A stretch of DNA of 64,000 nt from Odiellus spinosus (taxonomy: Eukaryota > Arthropoda > Arachnida > Opiliones > Phalangiidae), in contig OY987231.1 of NCBI GenBank assembly GCA_963920705.1, forward strand, positions 24,254,200 to 24,318,199, read 5' to 3'. The notes under the pieces were generated by a model. It did not search any database. It was not told the origin of the DNA and was given only the letters and a program-made list of their open reading frames with translations. Below, one piece after another: positions 1 to 12,347 of this stretch. A program made the position numbers and the translations under genes. How positions within the stretch are numbered: the first letter of the stretch is position 1; every line of letters begins with the position of its first letter.

Positions 1-1
1 T

Positions 2-154
2 AAGTTATTCGTCTTCCAAAGATTCTTGCCCAAAATCATCCTTCTACATTATTGTTTTCCGAGCGGGAAAGGGGCCAAAATGGAAGGTGAAATTATTTTA
101 CATCTAAAAGAGAATGAAATACCATTTGAGAAGCCTTATCATCAGCCTCATTGA
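2..154 (+). CDS. Possible C-terminal end of an unidentified gene (partial)
   Basis: Frame 2 is open from the first base of the window to a TGA at 152-154 (50 codons). The translation ends EIPFEKPYHQPH and looks compositionally like protein. I do not recognise a family. In DNA this AT-rich an open stretch of 50 codons is not rare, so this may be chance. If real it is the last exon of a + strand gene lying to the left; the sequence upstream of the window would settle it. Confidence 0.22.
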   Translation, partial: KLFVFQRFLPKIILLHYCFPSGKGAKMEGEIILHLKENEIPFEKPYHQPH

Positions 155-3100
155 CTTAAGTGGGGGTGGGAAAAAGCGTTTAGTTCACCAAAAAGTAAAT
201 ATAGCGTTATCAATTGAGCAAGTTGTTAATATAAAGAATTACTAAATTGAAGTGAAATGTGTCCGAGACAAGTATTCCAAGAAATATGTCATCATGGATT
301 TACAAAACAAACACTTGATCAGGGTAGAATGGAAAAAAAAAAAACAAAAAAAACCAGAGAGATAGCGAGGGTCACGTGACTGACCACAGCTGGTTTTATT
401 TCTACTATAACATATAATTCTAAAACAGGGGTATACCATAAAAATAATTAAATCTATAAATACTCAATTAAAATTTAAAACCCTACTCAAAAAGGACAAG
501 TTATAACAATTTTTAACAGGGTTCGTACAAAATTTTGGAAGTTAATTTCCCTGACTTTTCCAGGTTTTCCCTGACCATTTCTAAATAATTTCCCTGACCC
601 ATTTTAATACTTTTTTCATGAATATATTCTTACGAGCGAGATGTTGGCAATTCCCACATTTTATTTGACAGAGTTTATCAAACAACTTGAATCTTTAGGC
701 AAATATTTTCAGTTTATAATAATTACGTTACAAACAGTTCCTTGACACATACGAAAATATTTATTTTCTCTGACCATTTGGGCTATTTTCAATTTCCCTG
801 ACTTTTCCCTGACCTTTGGGACCACTTTCCAAATTCCCTGACTTTTTGGGCCAATTTCCAAATTCCCTGACTTTTCCAGGTTTTCCAGGTCATGTACGAA
901 CCCTGTTTAACTGTCAAGAGGAGCTTATCTAGCCTGGGAACTAAACGTGGTGGAAAATTAATAATTGTAACAATGTTTTTGGAAATTTCAGGTTATTGGG
1001 AACCCTGTCATTGATTTCAAGAAACAGAGTGACATCACATCATTAATATTCTAGTCATAAAAAGCCTAATTGTCGTGCTAGGGTTAAAAAGAACCATACA
1101 GTTTCCAAAAACACTTAAAAGCTTGGTCATAAATCTAGTGACATACGAGAAATGCAAAGATTCTAGCAAGAATAACTTAATGAAGACAAAAAGACAAAGT
1201 CCAACAGTATCCGACAGATAACACTGGGATTTGAATTGGGATTAAATCTAGTCATAACTATAAATTTTAAATGGCATTGTGTCCACGGTTTAGATAAAAC
1301 TTAAGTTTTTAAAAAAAATTATTATCAGACGAAGTATCCGTCTGATAGTCATAACTAGGTGTAAATATTCTAACTTTTCTAATATTCACTGTAAAACTGT
1401 GAACTGTAAAAATGTTTCACTTGTACTTCGGAAAATATAGGTGAAAATCCAAAATTTATTCTATTTTATTAGAACAATAAAAGAAAGGGCCATATTGAGA
1501 AAAGGGGAAATAGTTTTTACTAAAGAGGTTCAAGAAAATTCCATCACTCTTTCTAAGCTACGTCCTCATTACAATGTTGTCTGAACCTCTTAAATCTAAG
1601 ATTTGTTTATCCCACTTGAGTGAAAACTACGTTTAGTTAGGGGAAAATAATGCCACAAAATTAACAAGTGAATGGCTAGAATTTACACTAAAGATGGGCC
1701 AGCGTAAATTCATAAAAATCTCGCAAAGATTCTTGGAACATTGACTGACATTAATGGTATTATTTATTGAAAATATAACGGTATTAAGTGAATTGGAGAA
1801 AATACCAAGACCCTAAACTAAAGAATAGGAAGAGCAGTCTCCCACGTAGGGAAATACCTCGAGTAAACTAACCTAATGAACGTGGACAATTAAACTACAA
1901 ATATATTGTCAATTGATACCAATACCCGACTCTCTACTGGCTATCCTATTTCGATATTTTAAAGAGAAATATCAACGCAATTATTAATAATGTTTACATT
2001 AAATCATAAACTAACGAAGAAATCTTTCAAAACAGAAATATGATAAACTATAAAGAAAGTAAAAAAAAACCAAGATTTATGGTGAAAAAAAGTGCCCCAA
2101 AAAACACTTTCTAAGCCTATGTTTTGCATCTGCGGCTCATCCTATCTAGCCTAGTCCTAAGAAAAATCGAATAAATTGGATTTTAAATCGGGGAAAACTT
2201 TATTGAAAACTATTCAAAGGCTACACTCTCGTCGTATCTTCATTAAGAATTTTTAATTACCCCTGTAATGAATGAGAAAAACGAACGTACCAAAATTTTT
2301 GAGATTAAACCGAAAACTGTCAAAAGAGAGTGTAAGCCTAAATCGGGAAGAACTATTATTCGAGAGAGTCGGAATTTGAACGGGCAAAATTTTATAAAAA
2401 TATGTTAATTAACGTTTGTCGAGACGAAGGCGGAATTAGCGGTTTGATCGCCATTTTTGTCCAACTTCGGTGGAATAATAAGCTTCATGACTGGCAGCGA
2501 AGAAGACTTTTGTAGACCTAAAATTATATAGGAAACACAAGGCCCAAAGGCTAATGCCATCGTCCTGATTCGGCTCCCCTTCTCTCTCTCTCTCTTGTCT
2601 TCTCATTAAGGCCTAACACTTTTACGATTCATTTGACACCGAGTTTAGACAAATAAAACCGCTTATAAGTGCCCGATATTGGCATTTATTATATCGGGGG
2701 TTCCTAATTAACGCTTAAGCGAAGTTTAAATTAAATTATCACTTACATTACTCGCAATTTTTCCAAAAACTCGATGCCTGATCAACGCGATGTTGTGAAT
2801 TTTTGCCAGGCTTTTAGGCCTAGTCAAAATAAAAAATGGTGATGTCACGAGAGCCGTGATTGGTCAAATTAGCGCGTCGCTATAAAACCTATTATTCTTT
2901 TTAACGAACGATTATCGAAACTAGAAAATCAAAACTTTACCGATATTGCGTCTTGAAATAGTTATTAATTAAGGTATCGTATATTTAATAGATAAACTCG
3001 GTTATATTTGGAGTAGAAACAACATTTATTTTCGTTTAAATTGATCATGGATAGCCAATAAGCAACCTTCTTTCATCGGCGGTATCTAACCAATGAAAAT

Positions 3101-3864
3101 TAACAAAAGTAAAAGCCCGGATGTTGATACGGGCATCAGCCATAGAAGTTCGCTTTTAATTACGAAAAATATACAATTATTAATCGTAATTAAAAATTTT
3201 TGTTGACTCCCATATATAAAGAATATTAACTGAACGTTTACGGGGGCTGTACTTATTTATCCCCCTAAATCTCGCGGGTCGCTTTTCGAATTATAATTAG
3301 GAGCAATTGAAAACTGACAACGCGGCTAAGTTAGGCCCTAGATTAGGCCTAATCTCTAAGGGGTAATTATATAACAATTGTGCTGATAATTAATTTTGAT
3401 CATGTTATATCCGTTATTCGTTATCCTCAGACAAATATCATGGGTTATTTTTGATTTTAACTAATCTATATCTTTTAAAGATAAGGTTATGATTGTAAAG
3501 ATTTCTTTTAAGTTCCAAAGTCATAAAAAACTTATTTCCATCCCCCATTCTGAAACCCGACATCTATAAAGGTGGGAGCATGGGAGGGTATCAATATCGG
3601 CCGTCCATTTGCGCAATAAACCCCTTTTTCTTCCCCCTCTTGTTTGTACGCAAATTAATAGGCCACCTAACAGGGCTATCACGTGATTTCTCTACCTCCT
3701 CAGGGATCATCATCCGCTTTTTACCCATCAATTTCGAATATAAAGAAAGATGCTCGAAAATCTAAGGGATAAACTTTATTCGGTTCAACAAGAATTATCC
3801 GCGGGGTAATTAAACAAAGCCTTAACGCAATTACGATAATTAATCATAAGGGAAATTAACTAAA
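155..3864. other. Intergenic stretch upstream of dysbindin
   Basis: No gene is supported here. The stretch is AT-rich and holds a hAT-like repeat (517-905), a short CT microsatellite near 2578-2604 and scattered poly-A/T runs. The last few hundred bases (about 3540-3864) should contain the dysbindin promoter and 5' UTR, but I see no clear TATA box. The short open frames, for example at 242-439 and 3580-3765, have no family resemblance or splice context. Confidence 0.6.
517..905. mobile_element. Non-autonomous hAT-like element
   Basis: The ends are inverted repeats, CAGGGTTCGTACA at the left and TGTACGAACCCTG at the right, about 390 bp apart. The interior is built from many copies of TTCCCTGACTTTTCC / CCAGGTTTTCCCTGACC, a structure typical of small non-autonomous hAT elements. 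There is no coding capacity. Relatives with the same CCCTGAC-rich arms occur at 41074-41413, 51985-52319 and 58484-58666. I could not define a clean 8-bp target duplication, so the hAT assignment rests on end sequence and subterminal repeats. Confidence 0.7.
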
Positions 3865-4983
3865 ATGGTTTTTAAACTCGCAAACTTTAGCCTAAAAAGC
3901 TTGAAAACTGGCGAAGTATCACTCTCAAGATCCAGATCGAGACAATTTAAGAAAAAGCATTTTGGTTGCAATTTCAATGCCGGAGCGGATTTATTATTGC
4001 AGTAAATATTAATTATACCTTAATTATCAATGATATATATATCTGTTAAATTACTTTGAAACGCCTAGTTACCAAAAGCAATGGGAAGAGTTACACAATA
4101 ACAACGAAGAAAATGCTAAAAGAGGAGAGGAAGTTAGTCAACTTATAGAAGAATTGCACTTAAATTGTCAACAACAGGGTACAACAGCGCAACAATTAAA
4201 CGTACAATTAAGTCAAGTACCCAGGCTGCAAACGAGCGTATTAACGTTAATGAACAAAATAGGTAAATATAAATTTCATACTACGCTCAAATATCCAATA
4301 AAAAAACAATTGATTCTTTTGATTAGGAGAATTAGAGGGTCTTTTTGAAGAAGTTGAAAGCGCGCTACTTAATCTAGAAGATGTAATTGAAACCCAGCAA
4401 TTGCAAGAGCAACAATTAGATCAAAGGTTTCAATTGGCATTGCGGAAAGAAAAAAGATTGGCGGGTTTCGAAGAAACTAAAAGTGAGTTTCCATTTTTTT
4501 AATATTGATTATATTTACTAACAACTGACATCTCTTAGTTAAATTATCGGAAGAGCACGATAAGAAAGTATCAGAGTACGAAATAAAGTTACGAGAGAAA
4601 TTAAAAGAAAGAGAAGAAACTTTCAAATCAGTTTTCGAAGAAGAAATGCAACTTTACAAAAAAGAAGGAAAAATAGAAAGTACGGAAATCAGTTAATGCC
4701 TTTTAAATTTCCGTACCAATAATTGAAACGATTAATTTTAAAGGAACGCCCAGTAACCCTTTAGGAACGATAGATTTGGAAGAAATCCAGTTAGACGATG
4801 ACGAAGAAGAACAAGAAAAATTGGACGCCTTTCTACAAGATTTAAATAGTAGCAAAGAAGAAGGTTAGTGAAAAATTAATTTATTTCTTGTATAATAAGT
4901 TTTAAACGTTAATTGATTCTATTCTATCAGTTTGCGATGAAACGGATACTACAGCCGATGAAAGCGATACTTTACAGGACTAA
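3865..4983 (+). CDS. DTNBP1: Dysbindin (BLOC-1 subunit 8), 6 exons, 266 aa
   Basis: Exons are 3865-4001, 4069-4262, 4327-4482, 4539-4679, 4744-4863 and 4931-4983; they sum to 801 nt, ending at a TAA. Dysbindin is a coiled-coil subunit of BLOC-1, which sorts cargo from endosomes to lysosome-related organelles and synaptic vesicles. The N-terminal NAGADLLLHYQKQWEELH matches the family motif with its conserved Trp. Residues about 55-205 are a Glu/Lys/Gln-rich coiled coil containing ELEGLFEEVESALLNLED, the family signature. An acidic tail (DLEEIQLDDDEEE) follows, as in animal dysbindins. It is shorter than the roughly 350-aa vertebrate protein because the C-terminal tail is reduced. All introns are 56-67 bp. 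The exon 5 acceptor (TTTTAAAG) lacks a good pyrimidine tract. AATAAA lies at 5328-5333. It converges on TMEM231, with 433 bp between the two stop codons. Confidence 0.85.
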
Positions 4984-5327
4984 TTCTCGATTAAAAGTAA
5001 AATTATTAATTTATTAAAGAATTAAATTAGCTAGTTTTTATTTTATTAAAAGAAATTGCAAATTATTGAAATTACGAGAATCTCTTTAAACGTTTTAAGT
5101 TTTTGATGGCGAGTTAAGATTATTTTTAATTGATTATAATTTTAAATTAACGATATAATGTTAGATATTATTTATCTAAATAATAATTTAATGTTTTTCT
5201 AAAAATACGTGCCAAATAATTATTTCCAAAACAACATTCCAACGCTTAAATTATTTTCCTAATTCTTATTTAAATGATTAAAACTAGTTGCGTTAATTAA
5301 GAATATATATAACTAAAGGAACACATC

Positions 5328-5333
5328 AATAAA
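5328..5333 (+). terminator. Poly(A) signal AATAAA for dysbindin
   Basis: A canonical AATAAA lies about 345 bp after the dysbindin stop codon and before the 3' end of the opposing TMEM231 gene. Another AATAAA-like run follows at about 5358. The assignment is by position only. Confidence 0.5.
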
Positions 5334-5416
5334 TCATGTACCCAATCAATATCGCAATAAATAAAAAGGTCACAATTTAATTAAACTTGATTAATTTGCC
5401 TATTTTACTTATTAAA

Positions 5417-6960
5417 TTAACGCATTTTTAATTTTAAATCTTTCAGCGGGGATTCGACTACGGTCCTAAAAACTTGATTTTCAAACACAAAGAGTTTGAT
5501 TTTATAAGATAAATACAAAGTCAAAGCTAAAAGAGAGAAATATTGAACCCAACCCCATTTCACCATTTGCCAAAAACTTAATTTATATCTGAATAGTTTT
5601 GGTTAAGGATTATTTATTGCGAGCGAATATCGATACCAACATTGTCTTAGATGTTTATAATGATTTATAAACTTTTAAAAATCACCTGGGTTTCGAAAAC
5701 TCGCCAGTTTTGGGTTCAAGATTTAAGCTAAATTTTGAAGTGTTCGAGAAATAAATAAATCTAGACAATTTGGAATGGAAGAGGGCAACAATTAGGGAAA
5801 GCTTTTAGAAAAGGATACGAGAAAGTTTCTTCCGGATAAAATATCTGCGCTTCAATTTGGAAAGGTTGATTAGACGCTCTAGGACTTTTCCACAAAGGAT
5901 ACGAGTTTCGTAAAATGGTAGTTACTAAACAAAATAGAAACACCAACGATTGGAAGTTTGGATTTTTAAGATAAAAAAAGGTTTATAATCGCACCATTTC
6001 GATTCGAATAGTTATAGAGTATTTTTTGGATGTTTAGGGTCGCATCTTTGTTCGAGTTTACGACTGATGTCTTTAAAAATATTTAAAAATTAATTTATGG
6101 ACTTAAAATTGATATTTCATTATTAATAATATATATTACGTTATATTTAAATTCAGCGGAGTTTTGTAGTAAGGTTTCTTTCTGATATACGCGTAAATCG
6201 CCGCTGATTACAAATTTAGAACCAGGAATTTGCCCAGAGTGTTCTATTAAAGCTATCGATTCCATTTCAAATCTACTATAAGTCTAATTTTTGATAATAC
6301 CTTAATTAGACGTAACCAATTTTAATTTAATCAGGGTTCTTACGAACCCGGTTAATGAAATCATAATGAATTGCTTACGTAAATTTGGTATTGAAAGATA
6401 AGTATTAATTTGACACCGACAATTTCTTCATTGGGTTTAAGCGGTATTGTTAAGTTTAATTTCAAGTAATCATTACGACCATCCCCATCTATATCAGCTT
6501 CAAAATGCTAAGAAGAATGAGAACTTTAAGATTTAATTATAAATTCAAAAGTAATCCCTAAACTTTGATAATTACTTCCGTCATTACGGGTCTAAAATAT
6601 GATTTCAATTTGCTGTTAAAATTCGAATAAGTTGTCCAAATTAATGGCTTATGAGGTAATTCAGTTTCAACGCTTAAAATAATTTCGTGTTTAAAATAAA
6701 TATATGGTTTTTCTCGATAAGTATCTTGTTTCACCCAAAATCCTGCAAATATTAATAGTTTTAATACACGTATTACGCAAAGGCTTAAGTAGATTTACAT
6801 ATTTAGGCATAAATCGCGTACCTTGTATATTAAAACAAATTATAAACGGTAATAAAAAAGTGATTAATGTGGAAACTACGCAAAACAACGTGGCTTTGCT
6901 ACAAATTGAAGTTTTATACGACTTTTTAATCGAACTGTCAAAAACGCGATAGACGCTCAT
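5417..6960 (-). CDS. TMEM231: TMEM231, ciliary transition-zone protein, 7 exons, 310 aa
   Basis: Exons in transcription order are 6960-6822, 6742-6576, 6507-6379, 6283-6140, 6070-5995, 5924-5819 and 5588-5417 (933 nt). TMEM231 belongs to the MKS/B9 complex, which gates membrane-protein entry at the base of the cilium. The N-terminus SSIKKSYKTSICSKATLF is the family start, followed by a membrane segment at about residues 24-45. GFWVKQDTYREKPYIYF, DGDGRNDYLKL, IPGSKFVISGDLR and YNYSNRNVTTIL follow in family order in the lumenal/extracellular part. FWQMVKWGWVQYF leads into the second membrane segment (about 267-284) and a short cytoplasmic tail. The length agrees with the human protein (about 316 aa). 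Two donors are atypical (GTGCGA after exon 5, GTATCC after exon 6), but frame and homology support both. Part of exon 6 can be misread as a 61-aa single-exon frame; that is an artefact. Confidence 0.88.
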
Positions 6961-7018
6961 TTTAGATTAAAATGTAAACAAACGATTGAGCAGACGAAAC
7001 TATCGTAAGCACTAAGCA

Positions 7019-7398
7019 GCGTTCACACTATATAATTCAATGAACTAATAAGTTTTCCCGACCCCTGCTGAGGTGTTACCTCTGGTCATCCCAATGGAAA
7101 AATACAATGAAATGTATTTTTTCCAATGATAACATCTTAGCAGACGGAGTTCAGGTGGCGAATTTGAGATGGACTGAGTAGGGAAGATTATACTTAATAC
7201 GACGTCACATTTACTGAATATTTCTAGCAACGACAAAAGAGGTTAAAAGCCTGTGACGTCATAAAAACTGGATTGAAGTTAATTCGTTCACGTCACAGTG
7301 AGATTTCCCCTTTTGTCTCTACGTTGTCGTTGAGCCAAATCATGGGATTATTACAAATGAACCTTTAAAAAAGATTTAATTTTTTTAGTGTGAACGTG
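7019..7398. mobile_element. MITE-like element with GCGTTCACACTA ends
   Basis: The left end GCGTTCACACTA (7019) and the right end TAGTGTGAACG (to about 7396) are inverted repeats about 375 bp apart. Inside, 7064-7146 folds into a long imperfect hairpin: CTGCTGAGGTGTTA pairs with TAACATCTTAGCAG around a CCAATGGAAAAATACA / TGTATTTTTTCCAATG core. No coding capacity and no obvious target duplication. It ends about 570 bp before the MVP start codon, so it lies in the probable upstream region of that gene. Confidence 0.6.
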
Positions 7399-7970
7399 GG
7401 TTTAAAGGAGGGGCTTAACAGGGAAGTAAATGACGAAATTCGAAGCAACGGGGAGTCGGGGAGAGACAGGTGCAGGGAATATTTTTGGGGTTGCTTGGAG
7501 AGGTTATTGGAGTCCAAAAGTGGATAATTTTGACTAAGCCTACGTTATTATAATATCGTAGGTGTAGCTACAAGATAGAGTTTTAATTCTGGAAGATTCA
7601 AGATAGAAAATTTTTGTTTTTATTTTAATGAACCTCATTCTGCTAATTCATCGTAATTTCGATGTAGAATTGTAGTTCTAATTTACATATATGTAAACTT
7701 TACTCTAATGTCGGGGTTTAGGAACAATTTCTCATCCAATAATAAATCCTCCTTGGACCGATTGCGTCATAATGGCTCAATAGGATTTCTGGGGAGAGGC
7801 GTAGCTGACGTAAACTTTAGCCTTGGTTAATCTCTAATTTTTCTCTTATCTGGGAGAGCTCAATGGCGACGGAATACTAGCGGCTGCCGGTAGAATTTCG
7901 TGATCATATTCGAGATTTAGACCATTTTAGGAGCTTTGTTAGAAATACTTAGTTTCGTCAAACTACCAAG

Positions 7971-10571
7971 ATGAATAAAAAGCAGCCATCACCGCCGTCC
8001 GACGACAGAAGTCAAGAAAGTATTTACCGTATTCCACCGTTTTTCTATATTCACGTATTGGACCAAACCACCAACGTCACTAAGGTGGTTTTGGGTCCCA
8101 AGACTTTTATACGTCAAGACAATGAACACGTGACATTGGGTCCTGTTAAGATGCTGATAATCCCGCCTAGTCACTATTGCGTGGTACAAAATCCGGTCAG
8201 AAAGGCGGACGACGGTACTATCGAAACTGACGCGGCTGGACAGTACAAATTACGTCACGCCGACCTCGAAGTCCGATTGGAACAAGAACCCTTTCCGTTA
8301 TATCCCGGAGAAGTTCTCTTCTACGACATCTCGCCGTTGAAGGTTGTGCCCCAAAACTCCGCTTTACGACTGAAAGCCGATCGCGACTTCGAAGACGATG
8401 GGCAAGTAAAACGATTGGCCGGGGACGAATGGTTATTCGAAGGTCCCGGTATCTACATTCCTCGTAAAGAGGCCGAAGTGCTCGAAAGCGTCGTGGCTAT
8501 CATTATAAGGCCCAATCAAGCGTTGAAACTACGGGCCAGGCTACAAACCACGGACCGAGATGGTAAAAACCGGGTTGCCGGTGAAGAATGGCTCGTCAAG
8601 AAAATTGGTTCCTATTTACCCGGCGCCTACGAAGAAATAGTAGACGTCGTACAAGCTCACGTCTTAACCGAAAAGGAAGCGGTACGCGTCAAGTCCGTAA
8701 AAACCTTCGTGGATCAGTTCAACGTACAGAGAAAGAACGGCGAGGAATGGTTGGTCACTTTGAAAGACACCGACACGTACATTCCCGACGTTTACGTCGA
8801 AGTCGTCGAACTGGTCCCCATTATGACGCTCGACAATCGCCAGTACTGCGTCATATGGAACCCGATTGGAGCCGATGGTAAACCGCAATTGGGTCAACAA
8901 AAGTTGGTCAAGGGTGAAATATCCTTCTTTCTGAAACCCGGCGAAAGTTGCCCCGACGGTATCCAAGACTGTTACGTCTTGACAGAGAACGAAGGACTGA
9001 TACTTAAAGCTAAGAAGGCTTTCAGCGACGACAGCGTCACCCCGGCGGTCGAAAGGAAACCCGGAGATAAATGGATGATCAGGGGACCGTCCGACTACAT
9101 TCCGCCGGTAGAAGTCGAAATCATAACCCAAAGAGAAGCGATACCGTTGGACGAAAACGAAGGAGTTTACGTCCGGAATATGAAAACTGGAAAAATCCGC
9201 TCCGTCTGCGGCGTAACCTACATGCTAAATCAAGACGAAGAACTATGGGCCAAAGAATTGCCGCCAAACGTGGAAGAACTTCTAACATCGTCGATAGACC
9301 CTTTAGCCGATCGTTCGTCGCGATTAGCGACCCCGAAACCGACCGAGCCGCGAGAAAAAACCAAAGTCATAAACTACAGAGTACCTCATAACGCCGTGGT
9401 ACAAATCTACGACTACAAGGAAAAGAAATCCAGAATCATATTCGGACCCGAATTGGTCCTTTTGGGTCCCGACGAGCATTTCACGCAGTTGTCGCTTTCG
9501 GGCGGCAAGCCTAAGAGACCTAACGTCATCCGCTCCCTATGTCTTCTATTGGGACCCGATTTCTGTACCGATATTATAACCGTGGAGACGGCGGACCACG
9601 CTCGGTTGCAATTACAATTGGCCTACAACTGGCATTTCGAAATTGACGAAAAGAAAAAGGAGAACCCCGCCTTTTTGTTCAGCGTACCGGATTTCGTGGG
9701 AGATCTTTGCAAAGCCGTCGCTTCCAGGATTCGAGGGGCCGTGGCCTCCACTACCTTCGACGATTTTCATAAGAATTCCGCTACGGTGATCAGATCGGCG
9801 GCTTTCGGCTACGACGAGAATCGAAAGATTAGAAACAAGTTGGCTTTCCCGCAAAACCATCTTTGCATCACCAGCGTCGACATCCAGAGCGTCGAACCCG
9901 TTGACCAGAGAACCAGAGACTCTCTGCAAAAGTCCGTCCAACTGGCCATCGAAATCACGACTCAAAGTCAAGAAGCGACGGCCCGACACGAGGCCGAGCG
10001 ACGCGAACAAGAAGCCAGAGGAAAATTGGAAAGACAACGTATCGCCGACGAAGTCGAAGCCGAAAAAGTTAAGAAGGAATTACTGGAGTTGCAAGCCGCT
10101 AGTATGGCCGTCGAAAGTTGCGGCCAGGCCAAAGCCGAAGCTTTAAGCCGAGTCGAAGCGCAGGCTATCGAAGGGGAAGCCGCGGTCGAACAAGCCAAAC
10201 GAAAAGCCGAAGCCATCAGCATCGAAAGCGGAATGGAATTGGAACGATTGAAAAAAGCTCGGGAAGCCGAGATCCATTACATTCACGAGCAAAACAACTT
10301 GGAAGTTCAGAAGTCCAAGGACATGGCCTCGATCGAAGTCAGCAAATTCAAGGAAATTGTGACGGCTATAGGACCGCAGACCATCGAAGCCATCGCCAAA
10401 GCCGGACCCGAGTTGCAAGTCAGACTTCTCCAAGGATTGGGTCTAAAGTCGACCCTAATTACCGACGGACAAACGCCAGTCAACCTCTTCACCACCGCCC
10501 AAGGTTTAATCGGGCAGTTAACCGGACCTCCGGCCGAACAAGAGCTTCATACCCGTTCCATTTCCGGTTAA
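7971..10571 (+). CDS. MVP: Major vault protein, intronless, 866 aa
   Basis: MVP is the main structural protein of the vault, a large cytoplasmic ribonucleoprotein barrel built from about 78 copies. The N-terminal half (about residues 15-450) consists of repeated beta domains with recurring [23 protein letters not shown] and [14 protein letters not shown] motifs, the vault-repeat pattern that forms the barrel wall. A shoulder domain follows (about 465-640), including [16 protein letters not shown] long Ala/Glu/Lys-rich cap helix (about 643-800) and a short C-terminal cap end it. Length is close to the human 893 aa. The ATG chosen is the first in frame and is followed directly by the conserved [11 protein letters not shown] start. 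The reading frame is uninterrupted and clearly more GC-rich than its surroundings. Vertebrate MVP genes have many introns, so the single coding exon is notable. AATAAA occurs at 10811 and about 10855. Confidence 0.97.
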   Translation: MNKKQPSPPSDDRSQESIYRIPPFFYIHVLDQTTNVTKVVLGPKTFIRQDNEHVTLGPVKMLIIPPSHYCVVQNPVRKADDGTIETDAAGQYKLRHADLEVRLEQEPFPLYPGEVLFYDISPLKVVPQNSALRLKADRDFEDDGQVKRLAGDEWLFEGPGIYIPRKEAEVLESVVAIIIRPNQALKLRARLQTTDRDGKNRVAGEEWLVKKIGSYLPGAYEEIVDVVQAHVLTEKEAVRVKSVKTFVDQFNVQRKNGEEWLVTLKDTDTYIPDVYVEVVELVPIMTLDNRQYCVIWNPIGADGKPQLGQQKLVKGEISFFLKPGESCPDGIQDCYVLTENEGLILKAKKAFSDDSVTPAVERKPGDKWMIRGPSDYIPPVEVEIITQREAIPLDENEGVYVRNMKTGKIRSVCGVTYMLNQDEELWAKELPPNVEELLTSSIDPLADRSSRLATPKPTEPREKTKVINYRVPHNAVVQIYDYKEKKSRIIFGPELVLLGPDEHFTQLSLSGGKPKRPNVIRSLCLLLGPDFCTDIITVETADHARLQLQLAYNWHFEIDEKKKENPAFLFSVPDFVGDLCKAVASRIRGAVASTTFDDFHKNSATVIRSAAFGYDENRKIRNKLAFPQNHLCITSVDIQSVEPVDQRTRDSLQKSVQLAIEITTQSQEATARHEAERREQEARGKLERQRIADEVEAEKVKKELLELQAASMAVESCGQAKAEALSRVEAQAIEGEAAVEQAKRKAEAISIESGMELERLKKAREAEIHYIHEQNNLEVQKSKDMASIEVSKFKEIVTAIGPQTIEAIAKAGPELQVRLLQGLGLKSTLITDGQTPVNLFTTAQGLIGQLTGPPAEQELHTRSISG

Positions 10572-10977
10572 ACTTGTAAGAATGACCGCTATTTCCCAAC
10601 GCACCATTTATGAAGAAAAAATTGTCGAAAATTTCTGCCTTAATTGATTTGTCGCTATAAAAGATTTTCTAAGATAATTTTCAATAATTACTATCGCTAC
10701 GAATAATTGTTAAAAGTTTTCAGGGTCTGCTGACATTATTTTAAGAAGAAGAATTTACCTACGATATATTTAGCCTAGATTTTAAAAGTTCCAAAATTTA
10801 GTTCCTCTAGAATAAATTGTTACCAATATTAATGTTATTAAAAAAATGGATGTGAAATAAACGAACAAAAAATTAATATTTCGCCCGTTAATTTCTTATT
10901 ACTTCTAAGGTAAAAATCAATTTTAAGTTTGCTGATAGCGTTAGGCTACTGGGCGCTAACTACTTTTCTGGAATAAA

Positions 10978-11190
10978 TTACGAACTTTTGGCTCTATCGC
11001 TAGAAAACTGAACTTTTCTCCAATTCCAATTTCGCGAAGGCATATTTAATTTGAAGCCTACATTTGGACGTGATCTAAACTGATTTTCCAACTTTAAAGT
11101 TTCGTTGAATAATGGGTTTCCATTGTTTTTGCGGCGCAGTTCTTTGACCTTACTGGTAACCCTAAATGTTTTTTCGTAAAACCCATCCAT
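10978..11190 (-). CDS. Possible small protein, unidentified (70 aa)
   Basis: An open frame on - with Met at 11190 begins MDGFYEKTF and ends at a TAA at 10978; the same frame is open upstream to 11310. The product is basic and rich in Asn, Arg and Lys (motifs NPLFNETLKLE and MPSRNWNWRKVQF). Amino-acid usage looks more protein-like than neighbouring open frames, and the region is locally richer in GC. I recognise no family. It could be the last exon of a longer - strand gene or chance. It lies 407 bp beyond the MVP stop and runs against it. Confidence 0.28.
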   Translation of the reverse strand: MDGFYEKTFRVTSKVKELRRKNNGNPLFNETLKLENQFRSRPNVGFKLNMPSRNWNWRKVQFSSDRAKSS

Positions 11191-12347
11191 TTTACGTATT
11201 TTTCCGGAAGAATTAGCGTTAGGAGCCGAGCCTCCCGAGAGATGAAGCGATAAGATACGAGAGGAAGGATGCGCTAGATTAAAATTACAATTAAAATAGA
11301 AAAATAGCAAAATTACAAAATTTTTAAGAAATACCAGCGAAAAATTCTAGATTAGAATATTACGTCCTAAATAATATTCTTAAAGGAAGAATGCGGCCAA
11401 TTAATATTCTATCCGTAATTATTTTATCATTTAATCAGCATTTAATCAGGGCTAATTGTTTGTCGATAGAAAAATCCCGGATTAAATTAGCTCCCTTTTC
11501 AAGATTATAACCGCGTAAAGTTCGTAAAATTGCACGAACCTTGTTTAGAAGCGATCTAAATTCTCATTGAAACCCCCTTTTTTCTACGCTAATTTAAAAC
11601 CATTCCTAGATTGTAATTATAACACTATGTAATATCAGTCTTAATTAAACTTGAACCGGTTTAAAGGGAGATTGAAGTACTTTTTAATTTATCGAGCTTC
11701 CAAAAATAAGACACGAACGTTTGCGTAGTAAAAGTGTCACTGAATTGAACAAAAATCGGAAACCTTTCGATTTTGACACGTAATTATAAGGATCTCAAAC
11801 GAATCATCAAAAAGACACCCCAAATTGGCCAGAATCCCCTTGACACGCGACGCGACATTCGCTTAATTATTTTGACGCGCGTACAACAGCGCGTGTCGCG
11901 GGGATTTTACAAAGTCAAAGGTTTAAATGCCAAAATCTGAATCTTTTACGAGTTTTTGCGCAATTCAAAGATATTTCTAGTGTTTTAATTACGCGAATCA
12001 GTCTTATTTTATAGAAATTAAAATAAAAATAACTCGATTTTCCTCTTGACTCTCCTTTTAGTGTCTAAAATATCTTCCGAAATAACGTGATTTTCGTTGT
12101 TTCTTTTAAATTAAGCGTTAAATTACGGGAAATATTTCAAGTTCGACGAAATGTCCTTCGAGGAATTTTAATTTTCGAATTTTAGCACCGAAAAACCCGA
12201 GAAAATAAGTCATTCGTGTCAAATATTCACTCGAGAAGTTTGAGTTTCAAGAAGCTTAGTCGTGTGTCTAACAATAATAAAACCTTGACCCATAATGAAT
12301 CACTAGAAAAAAAACTAAATTTGCGTTTAAAGTGCTCCTAATTTTTG

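Noticed and set aside
5761..5946. A 61-aa single-exon - strand gene
   Set aside because: It is TMEM231 exon 6 read through into both introns; the spliced model explains the conserved part.
6704..6952. An 82-aa + strand open frame
   Set aside because: It is antisense to TMEM231 exons 1 and 2, which have clear homology and splice sites.
8588..10579. Long overlapping open frames on both strands across MVP
   Set aside because: They are shadows of the GC-richer MVP coding sequence; only the 866-aa frame has a recognisable product.
10572..12300. A vault RNA gene near MVP
   Set aside because: I looked for Pol III A/B boxes with a T-run terminator and saw none; vault RNAs are not usually linked to MVP anyway.
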